Shown here: one piece after another, positions 51,636 through 59,600 of the stretch
Numbering within the stretch: position 1 is the stretch's first letter
Layout of the letters: each line of letters starts with the position of its first letter
Origin: Syntrophobotulus glycolicus DSM 8271
Lineage (GTDB): Bacteria; Bacillota; Desulfitobacteriia; Desulfitobacteriales; Syntrophobotulaceae
Direction: 5' to 3'
NCBI RefSeq assembly: GCF_000190635.1
Contig: NC_015172.1
Span: 930,001-994,000 of the forward strand
DNA: 64,000 bases
The notes under the pieces: model-generated
Told to the model about the DNA's origin: nothing
Databases searched by the model: none
What the model saw: only the letters and a program-made list of their open reading frames with translations
Translations under genes and position numbers: made by a program

Positions 51636-52923
51636 TCAAACTCGCTATAAATGCGCTTTATCCGCCATTCAGACAGTCCAAGCCATCTCCGGGGCCCTGC
51701 CGATCCTGCATTCCGGTCCGGGCTGCTCGGACCGCTTATCGAGCGGGGCCGGAACGTCCGGGCATTTTGCCCCGCGGATTTTTCCCTGTACCAATATCAG
51801 CGAAAAAGAAGTCATTTTCGGCGGAGAGGAAAGGCTGCGGGAAACCATTGCCAATGCTCTTAAGGTAATCAATGCCGAGCTTTTTGTGGTGCTGACGGGC
51901 TGTTCGGCTGAAATTGTGGGAGATGACGTGGAGGAAGTGGTCCGTTCGTTCAGAGATGCCGAAAAACCGGTGCTTTACGCCTCCACGGCCGGCTTTAAGG
52001 GCAATAATTATCTGGGCTATGAGTGGGTCCTGGAAGCGATCATCAGTCAATATTTACAAGACGGTTCTGCCTATCCCCAAGAACCGGGTCTGGTCAATAT
52101 TTTCGCCAGTATTCCCCTGCACGACCCGTTCTGGCACGGCAACCTGGAGGTTCTGGCCCAGCTTTTGTCCGAACTGGGTCTGCAGCCCAACATCATTTTC
52201 GGCTATGACAACGGCATGAAGAATATCGACAAAATTCCCTCCGCCCAGTTCAATCTTCTGGTATCTCCCTGGCAGGGACTGGACAGCGTCAAGCTCTTGG
52301 AGCAAAAGTACGGCACTCCCTATTTCCATTATCCCAATCTCCCCGTGGGCGCTTTTGAAACCAGCAAATTTTTAAGGGCGGTCAGTGATTTTGCCGGACT
52401 GGACCGCGAAAAAACCGAGGCTGTCGTGAAAGAAAAGGAACGTAAATATTACTACTTTATCGAGCGGTTTGCCGATCTCTTTCTGGAGAACAGAATCATG
52501 GCCCAAAGGTTCGTGATTGTCTCCGACGCCCAGTATACTCTGGCGCTGACCAAATTTCTGGTCAATGACCTGGGGCTTTTTCCGGAGAAGCAATATATTA
52601 TGGATGATACGCCGGAAAAATACCGCCAGGCTATCGCGGGATATTTCCGGGATCTGAATTTTGGCATTGAGACCGAGGTTTCCTTTGAGACCGACGGCTA
52701 TAAGGTCCACGAGGAAATCGAGGCTACGGATTACCACGGCTATCCCCTGATCGTGGGCAGCGCCTGGGAAAAAAAGCTGGCCCGCAAAACCTCGGCCCAC
52801 TATTTGTCGGTTTCCTGGCCGCTCACGGAAAGACTGATCATCAACAGTTCTTATGCCGGCTATGAGGGAGGCCTGAAATTCCTGGAGGATATTTATTCGG
52901 TGGTGCTGACGCGCTTCAATTAA
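51619..52923 (+). CDS. Nitrogenase component 1-like protein, beta-type (K2)
   Basis: 434 residues from ATG 51619 (GGTGG upstream), overlapping the end of D2. Cys12 in RYKCALSAIQ, Cys36 in GPGCSDRL and Cys95 in LTGCSAEIVGDD are the three P-cluster-type ligands. The rest parallels K1 (STAGFKGNNYLGYE, HDPFWHGNL, LPVGAFETSKFLR). It is the last gene of the four-gene operon. Together, D1K1 and D2K2 could be an enzyme plus a cofactor-assembly scaffold, like NifDK plus NifEN, or two enzymes; sequence alone does not decide. Confidence 0.85.
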   Translation: MPRILDQTRYKCALSAIQTVQAISGALPILHSGPGCSDRLSSGAGTSGHFAPRIFPCTNISEKEVIFGGEERLRETIANALKVINAELFVVLTGCSAEIVGDDVEEVVRSFRDAEKPVLYASTAGFKGNNYLGYEWVLEAIISQYLQDGSAYPQEPGLVNIFASIPLHDPFWHGNLEVLAQLLSELGLQPNIIFGYDNGMKNIDKIPSAQFNLLVSPWQGLDSVKLLEQKYGTPYFHYPNLPVGAFETSKFLRAVSDFAGLDREKTEAVVKEKERKYYYFIERFADLFLENRIMAQRFVIVSDAQYTLALTKFLVNDLGLFPEKQYIMDDTPEKYRQAIAGYFRDLNFGIETEVSFETDGYKVHEEIEATDYHGYPLIVGSAWEKKLARKTSAHYLSVSWPLTERLIINSSYAGYEGGLKFLEDIYSVVLTRFN

Positions 52924-52998
52924 AAGGCTTTCCTCAGCCAGAGGGCGGACGGGATAACCAGGACTCTTGTTTGCAGATGAAAGAAGAGTGGGCAAAAG

Positions 52999-53433
52999 AT
53001 GAACACCCCGAAAGAATATTGGAATAATGAATACCGAAAGCAGCGGATAGAGAAACCCGTCTATGATCTTTGGCTGGCTAAATATAAAGACATATTGGGG
53101 AAAGCGAAAGATACCCACATCATTGATCTGGGCTGTGGGCAGGGGAATAACAGCCTGTATCTGACTGAAAGAGGTTATAAGGTCCTGGCTTGTGATATCT
53201 CTGAAATTGCCATAGAACGCTTAAAAAAGCAGATATCCGGGGCAGAAACCAGGGTTTTTGACATGCTCGACGGACTTCCCTTTGAGACGAATAGGGCAGA
53301 AATTGTCATTGCCGACTTATGCCTGCACTATTTTGCCTGGACGGAGACTCTCGGTATCGTTCAGGAAATAAAGAGGATTCTGGTTGACGGAGGCAATCTG
53401 CTCCTGCGGGTTAATTCCACTCATACTAATTAG
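52999..53433 (+). pseudogene. SAM-dependent methyltransferase truncated by an IS630 insertion
   Basis: 144 codons from ATG 52999. MNTPKEYWNNEYRKQRIEKP opens a class I methyltransferase; motif I is IIDLGCGQGNNSLYL and the later IADLCLHYFAW and IKRILVDGGNLLLRVNS are motifs IV to VI. After RVNSTH the gene meets the left end of an IS630 element and stops within its inverted repeat at 53431-53433. The normal C-terminal third is missing, and the sequence after the element does not continue the family. Probably inactive. Confidence 0.8.
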
Positions 53434-54550
53434 CGTATAATATATGGAAATATTTAGGTATATATGGTATAATATTAAACAAGGAAGGTGCTGATATTAT
53501 GCCAAAATACCAGTTTAGCGAAGCCCAAAAAGAAGAAATATTAGAAGCGTCAAAGAAGAGCAAAAATACTTTCGAATACAAAAGACTTCAATGCTTAGTA
53601 TTAAGATTTGAGAAAAATATGAAGTTACATGAAATCAGTGAAATCGTAGGTTATAACTATAAAGCCGTAGGAAATATCATATCAAAATATTTTGTAGAAG
53701 GCCTTAACGGTATACTTGGAGAAAAAAGAAAAGGCGGTAATAAAAGATACTTGAGTGTAGAAGAAGAGAACTCATTATTAGAACCATATTTGAAGAAAGC
53801 AGAACAAGGGAAAATGCTGATTGTGGCTGAAATAAATGAGGCCTATGAAAAAAAGATCGGACATAGTGTTCTTGCCGCAACAGTGTATAGGATGCTTTCC
53901 AGACATAACTGGAGAAAAATAGTTCCAAGAAGTAAACATCCGAAATCCAAACCAGAAGAGCAAGAGGCTTACAAAAAAAATCACGGACAAAATAAGTGAA
54001 CTGGTAAATTTTAGCACAAAAAACTGCGTCTGATGTTTCAAGATGAAGGACGTTTTGGGCGTATCAATAAACCTAAACTATGCTGGTGGCCTAAGGGGAT
54101 TTGCCCGAGAGTCCCTTGCCAAGTAGTAAGAGAATATACATACGCCTACGCCGCAGTCTCACCACAAGACGGGAAGATGGTTTCATTGGTGTTACCGTAT
54201 GCCAATACTGATTGTATGAATGTGTTTTTAAAAGAAGTATCCGACCGGTTTCCTGAAGATCATATTGTTATGGTCATGGACTGTGCTGCATGGCAGAGAT
54301 CTAAAACTTTAAAAATTCCAGAAAACATGGAAATCTATCCGCTTCTGCCTTATAGCCCTGAGCTGAATCCTGTTGAAAATATTTGGGATGAGGTTAGAGA
54401 GAAAGGCTTTTTCAACGAGATATTCAAGTGCATGAAAGATGTTGAAACTAGACTCTGTGACATTTTGCATGATCTAGAAACTGATGATAAGAGAGTTAAA
54501 GGCATAATGGGTTGGAAATGGATACTTTCCATGTTTTAAATGCAAATTAG
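53426..54550 (+). mobile_element. IS630-family insertion sequence with TA target duplication
   Basis: About 1125 bp. The left end CTAATTAGCGTATAA (53426-53440) and the right end, read in reverse as CTAATTTGCATTTAA (ending at 54550), match at 11 of 15 bases. Both are flanked by TA (53424-53425 and 54551-54552), the hallmark of the IS630/Tc1 group. Inside is a transposase in two reading pieces. It inserted into a methyltransferase gene. Confidence 0.85.
53499..54539 (+). pseudogene. IS630 transposase, interrupted by two compensating shifts in A runs
   Basis: The first part (53499-53999; MPKYQFSEAQKEEIL start behind GGAAGG) contains the N-terminal helix-turn-helix. The second (from 54033) carries the DDE core: Asp in MFQDEGRFG, Asp in VMVMDCAAWQ and Glu in PYSPELNPVENIWDE. 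Both lie in the same frame, but the bridge between them is open only in another frame: an A8 run at 53973-53980 and an A6 run at 54018-54023 need one base less and one base more to give KKITDKISELVNFSTKKLRL. It is either decayed or expressed by frameshifting, as some IS630 elements are. Confidence 0.75.
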
Positions 54551-54552
54551 TA

Positions 54553-54961
54553 TTAGTTCCGAGGAAGCTGTATTGTATGAGGATGCCATCCTTACCGCCA
54601 TTACTAATGATAACCCCCGTCTTTTTGAAAACGACCGGGGCCTTGCTGAAAACATTGAGAACAAAGTTCTCAATAAAAAGGTATATAGCCTTTACCCTTC
54701 AGTGGAGGTCAGTGATGGCCAGCTGTGGGGTGTATGACTGCCGGGTTATCGGAAGCTCTTTCAGCAGAAGAAACCGCGGAGCTTTTGGAATTTGTGGCCG
54801 GACAGAATAGTGACGGGTACGGTGCGGTGCTAGAACAGCGCCCAATTAAAACACCGGATAGCATAAATTATGTCAGCTTCTGGGATAGTGATAAAAATTA
54901 CGCCCCTGAGACAGAACAGGAATTGAAAAAAGGTCCTCTATACTGGATACGGCGGTCCTAA
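54553..54961 (+). pseudogene. Frameshifted remnant of a plasmid/ICE-type accessory gene
   Basis: Reading ISSEEAVLYEDAILTAITND to SDGQLWGV in one frame continues as TAGLSEALSAEETAELLEFV and EQRPIKTPDSINYVSFWDSD in another after a one-base shift near 54730. The second half resembles small hypothetical proteins that accompany ArdA-type antirestriction genes on conjugative elements of Firmicutes. No start or ribosome binding site is seen; the 5' end was cut by the IS630 element. The family call comes from memory of the sequence pattern and is moderate. Confidence 0.5.
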
Positions 54962-54977
54962 GATGGGAGGGATATAA

Positions 54978-55533
54978 GTGAGTAAGTTATTTTCAGTAGT
55001 GGGATTGAAAACCGATACCGGTATTGGCGAGGTAGGATTTATGGGCGGCATCCCAGAAGCTGAGGAGATTCAAGATTCGAGACTCAACAAAGAGCTTGTC
55101 GAGGACTGCGGTGGCTCCGATTACATTACAGTCAACTTAAAATCCTACCTCTACGGGGAGGGAGAACCCGAAAAGATCTCTGTCGCGGACCTGGATTGGA
55201 TTAAGAACAATCCGGGATTTGTCAACAGCGAGAACGTCACATGCATCCAGAGTTCCCGCTATACCATCTTGCATGGATTAGGCGCGAATCAGGGACGGAC
55301 AGGGATACCAAATCGTAGAGTGCTTCAATATTCAGGGGGAGGAACTGAGCTTCATTCCCGAAACCTTTTCCCTTACAGAATTGAACTTCCTGGCGCGGCG
55401 CATAAGCAAGATGAATGAACACGACCGAATTGCTTTCACAGGCTGCGCCGTCAGGGGCGAAGGAAAGCTGGGAATGCGCGACCTCATCAATCAGACCTAC
55501 AATCTGGATGACGCTCATGTGAAATGGAAGTAG
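54978..55533 (+). pseudogene. Frameshifted antirestriction (ArdA-like) type gene
   Basis: GTG 54978 (GATGGGAGGG upstream) starts a frame reading SKLFSVVGLKTDTGIGEVGF and SDYITVNLKSYLYGEGEPEK. Near 55300 the frame shifts; the continuation GYQIVECFNIQGEELSFIPE then FSLTELNFLARRISKMNEHD and LGMRDLINQTYNLDDAHVKW ends at TAG 55531. The C-terminal part has the look of ArdA-like antirestriction proteins (LNFLARRI, DLINQTYNLD). These protect incoming mobile DNA from host restriction. As frameshifted here it is probably dead, a trace of a lost conjugative element. Confidence 0.5.
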
Positions 55534-55572
55534 CACGGAACCCGGGAGGACCACTGCGGACTTCGGAATAGG

Positions 55573-55751
55573 AGTACGCCGAGTGTTATGAGAAACGGAG
55601 CGTAATATTACAACTAACCTGGAATTCAGTCACTGGAACGGGATATTCTTTGATGAGAAAATGACCAGCGCTATTATTGACAGGCTTATTCATCACAGTC
55701 ATTTGCTTGTATTTACCGGCCCCAGTTACAGACCACCAGATCATCCATAAA
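55573..55751 (+). pseudogene. IS21 family IstB C-terminal remnant
   Basis: The plus strand reads AECYEKRSVI and, after a one-base shift, ITTNLEFSHWNGIFFDEKMT followed by AIIDRLIHHSHLLVFTGPSY and R. This is the C-terminal end of the IstB transposition helper ATPase of IS21 elements (ITTNLxFSxW...A(I/M)IDRLVHHA). The rest of the element is gone. It marks another mobile element in this region. Confidence 0.7.
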
Positions 55752-55897
55752 CTGTTAAATTTGGAAACTGGGGTGCTGCATATTTGAATTTCAGGAGTGC
55801 TACATTTTTTACTTGCCAAAAATAGTTAATAATATTACAATTAAAGCCCCTAAAAAGTTAAATGTAAAGAAAGGTCCGTATTGGTAGTAATACATAT
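55752..55897. other. Short AT-rich gap without a recognised feature
   Basis: Nothing recognisable is seen; the stretch lies between the IstB remnant and the mini-ORF pair. It probably belongs to the decayed mobile region. Confidence 0.4.
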
Positions 55898-55978
55898 ATG
55901 AAAAACTATATCAAGCATTTGATCGACATATATCATGATTTTAAAAAGGCCAATATTAATCCTGAAAGGGAAAAATGA
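55898..55978 (+). CDS. 26-residue mini-ORF coupled to the next gene
   Basis: ATG 55898 reads MKNYIKHLIDIYHDFKKANI and ends with TGA at 55976, overlapping the next ATG in the form ATGA. Its last codons contain the ribosome binding site (GAAAGGG) of the following gene. It could be a leader peptide or a small partner protein. No good ribosome binding site of its own is visible. Confidence 0.3.
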   Translation: MKNYIKHLIDIYHDFKKANINPEREK

Positions 55979-56187
55979 AATATTCTTTAATCTATGATGC
56001 AATAAAAAGAGAGATAGGCTTTAAGTGGGATGAAACTTCTAATGAACGTCTTGAAAACTTATATACGTTCCTTCAAAAAAGGATTGATAATACTATATTA
56101 GGAAAAACTCGAAAAGCACGGGGTATGAGGAGCTACAGCACATATAAGGAATACATGATTGAAAAACAAGGAATAAACTTGGAATAA
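55975..56187 (+). CDS. Hypothetical 70-residue protein
   Basis: ATG 55975 follows CTGAAAGGG. The product MKYSLIYDAIKREIGFKWDE then LENLYTFLQKRIDNTILGKT and TYKEYMIEKQGINLE is predicted helical and charged, with no recognisable domain. It overlaps the 26-codon ORF by ATGA, so translation is probably coupled. A pair of tiny coupled genes inside a mobile island can be a toxin-antitoxin or small defence module, but nothing in the sequence proves this. Confidence 0.45.
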   Translation: MKYSLIYDAIKREIGFKWDETSNERLENLYTFLQKRIDNTILGKTRKARGMRSYSTYKEYMIEKQGINLE

Positions 56188-56365
56188 CTTTTTGGAGGTA
56201 ATTGGATCGATTTTGACGGATTTGGTCAAAATGTCTGTCTAACTTGGGACACCTAACACCGTCAATTAATGGACATTATGCGGTGGCAGTACCAACTTAT
56301 TTTATTGCTCGCGTAATGGATATATAATTAGGACATGTAATATTTTCCTGTGAAGGATTATTGTT
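56188..56365. other. Gap with no recognised gene
   Basis: AT-rich, with the motif TGTCTGTCTAACTTGGGACA that may be the end of an old insertion sequence. No ORF with a ribosome binding site was seen. Confidence 0.4.
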
Positions 56366-56558
56366 ATGGACTATATGACTGCGAGAGAAGCATCCAAAAA
56401 AATGGGATATCATGCAGAGCAGAGTGTAAGTTTTATGCGCTCAAGGGAAGATCCTCAGCGCCGTTATATTCGGAAATGCTTGGGCCATACCAAAAGATGC
56501 TGTTAAGGCCAAGGATAGTAGATATAAGAAAGATGTTAATCTAAAGAACGGGTATTAA
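56366..56558 (+). pseudogene. Helix-turn-helix DNA-binding protein, twice frameshifted
   Basis: Read across three frames the DNA gives MDYMTAREASKK, then NGISCRAECKFYALKGK, then ILSAVIFGNAWAIPKDAVKA and KDSRYKKDVNLKNGY before TAA at 56556. This is a small MerR-like/excisionase-type helix-turn-helix protein of about 65 residues (MTAxEAxxKWGIS...FGNxWAIPKDAxKPxDxRYK) frequently found beside restriction or defence genes. Two indels destroy it. It lies 130 bases upstream of the SAMD9-like gene and may once have regulated it. Confidence 0.65.
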
Positions 56559-56685
56559 CCGACGAGCAAGTAGGATATAGTCCGAATGGCGAACAATTGG
56601 GCGGGTTTACATAGGTTCTAAGAGCAATACTACGCAGTTTGTTCGATGGTAGTTTACCGTAAAATATGCACTAGGAGGGGGCAAA
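56559..56685. other. 5' region of the SAMD9-like gene
   Basis: About 130 bases without an ORF, ending in the strong ribosome binding site AGGAGGGGG directly before ATG 56686. No clear promoter boxes were seen. Confidence 0.4.
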
Positions 56686-59600
56686 ATGTATTCTGGCGAA
56701 ACACTCAATTCAAGAATGAATAGTGTAAAAGCTGACTATAGAAACGCAATGAAGAGTTTTACCAACATGGTCAATCTATTCAAATCCGGGCTGGACTTTA
56801 CCGAAATGGATAATCTACAAAATTTGCTTGCAACCTGTCGTCTCTGCCATGAATCGCTCTTTGGCGCATTTGAAACCATAATGAAAATCTTGGCAGGAAA
56901 ATTGGAAGAGCAACCAGTAGGTAAAGGCTTCCCGACACTCATTAGTCTTTCCAGAGATCTGCACAGGATATCAACCGGTTCAAAACGGGGCTCAGTACCT
57001 GGTCTAGCAATTGACTATACAGCAATCCAAAAGATAGAGCTCGACAAAATTGTTTCAACAAAAGATGTGCGCAATGATTTGACTCATAAGGGAATTATCC
57101 GTGAAGCGCGACATTATGAGAGCCTGTTTGAAAACTTAAAGCGGCTTATTCGAATGGTTGACCCTGATTTCAATGATATAGTGCCGCCCGATGTTCGGGA
57201 GCTTGAGCAAGAGACATTTGGGCACTTTTTAAAGCATATCAAATTTGATGAAGTGTGGGCACCACCGGCTCATATCCTTATTATGGACTCCATTTGGACT
57301 ATACCGGACGATCATGCAGCACTACTACTCTCTTTGCCTTGGGACGTAATCATAGATTTAGATGGCCGGGGCATTGGAAATTGGGAGTATGACGGCAATC
57401 GCAAGATAAGGTATAATATCGCTGCTTCGAGCCGTGTGCAAAAAATTATAGAAAGCGGCGGCAAAAAAACCATTCCTATATTTGCAATCAAACCAGATGA
57501 GAACAATTATTCCATGATTCAAAATGTCGAAAGAATTCCGTATTTAAACTATTCGGATGGAGATATATCGCTTAATAAAGATACAGAAAAAAGCCTTGAT
57601 GCATTGACCACACAGCTGCGCAAGGCAAGAAGCAACCACATCAATATAGATAAAGCGCAAGAAAATCTCACCATGAAGCAGAGGAAAATAAACGTCATAC
57701 GTAAGTTTTTAAAAGAATATCTCAGCAATTACGACTCTGCTGTCATTGTCAGTCTTGCGGAGGCGTTTAGTCAGGATAATAGCAGCCAACAAATCATCCA
57801 TGAGATTTTTAAAAAAATAGATATAAACATACAGGTGATACTGGTGCAGGATGCACTTGATGCGAAGGTTCCTTTGCCCGATTGGATTGACGAAACCATG
57901 TGCATGACTTGGAATTGTGAGTTAAGTACGTTTTTTAGCGAGATTTATAAAAACAGAGATATGTTTTCCGGTTATAGGTCTACTGAAAATAAAAAGAAAA
58001 GCAAGGATAGTTATCGGTTTATCCTGCGGGACAAGGTGGAAAAGATGATCTCCCGAAACGGCATCATAAAAGAAGTGGAAGATTATTTTGAGCTATTGCA
58101 TTTAGATGTCGGAATGGAGGCGTCCAGAGATGGAGAGGAATTATTTTACCGTGGGCATTTAGCGGAGTGGTCTGCACTAAATAATAAGTGCGACACGGAT
58201 ATCGCACCTGATACGCATAAGAAACTCGTTCAGCGGATCAGAAGCTCATTTACGACCAACCCGGAAGTAGAAAATACATTCTTTATTCTACATCAGCCGG
58301 GAGTCGGTGCTACGACACTAGGACGACGTATTGCATGGGATATCCATAAAGATTTTCCCGTAGCGATTTTGAAGCGTTTTGACAGTAAGTTGCTCAACAA
58401 CCGTATCAGTTCGTTATATAGAGCGCTCGAAAATACACCGTTTCTGATTTTGGTCGATTCGGCTCACGGTGTGTCCGATGATGACATTGATGAATTTGTC
58501 AAGCTCATGAGACACCAAAACTTCCCAATTGCGGCACTTGTTGTTCAACGGAATCATAGCAGCCGAGTTGGAAAAAATGTGTATACCCTTCCAAAGCTGG
58601 ATTCAGATGGCATTGATGCTATCAAAATAAGGTGTATGAAATGCGCTCTTGCCCTTTATGACACGCAGCAAGAGATGATTTCCCATGTCGATGAGCTTGA
58701 TAGATATATTGAAAAATCGCATCAAACTCCCATGATAATCAATATGTATATCATGGACAAAAATTTCAAGACACCTGAGCAATATGTCCGTTCGTTTATT
58801 GACAAGAATACTTTACCTGAGAATATTGTAAAGATATTGACATATGTATCGCTTTATTCAAAATATACCGATCACGAACTCTCCATTAGGTTCATTAGTT
58901 CTATTTATCATGCGGATGGCGTGTCGCGAGAAAGCAAGGCGTTCCAAACCGTTATGCAGAATTACGACAAGCTGTTGTTGTTCAGACCCTCGGCTAAATC
59001 AGGCCCTCCGGAAAGCGTGCGGTGCATCCACCCATTGTTTGCCACAGAAATTTTGCGTTGGTTGAAAGGTGATTCTTGGGAATATAGCCTTGCTGAAATG
59101 AGCTGCGATTTTGTAGAATCGACGCTGGCAGTGCTGACCGACAAAACCACAACCGAAAGCTTATCATGGTTGTTTGCTCGTAAGAGTAGGAATTATTCTG
59201 AAGAAACTAGCGGCAATATGACAAATTTAGTTGAAGCTGTGATGAAGGTTACATTAAGGAGCTCAGGAATTGAACTATTGGAGAAGGTGGCAAGCCGTGT
59301 CGCGGGATACATTAGTGAGAACGAGACCCTCATAGATGAGGATGAAACCACCGATTACAGCCATATTCTTAACTTGAGTGCTAGACTTTGGGCTCAGTGC
59401 GCCCGGTATTACCGCAACAGCGATTGCTATGATGAGTCCATGATGGATAAATATACCGAATTATCCTTGATGACACTAGACAAGGATAATCCGGAGGCAC
59501 AAAAGGGTTTTCAAGATTTGTATCATATGGCAGGTGTTTGTTGGAGTAAAAAACTCAAAAATCTTTTTGAGAACTCTCCGGATGACAATAGCGATGAAAA

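Noticed and set aside
47304-52923. Classical nitrogenase (nifDK or nifDKEN)
   Set aside because: The cofactor histidine region is missing in both alpha-type proteins, the beta-type proteins lack the usual N-terminal extension, and nifH, nifB and other nif genes are not present in the window.
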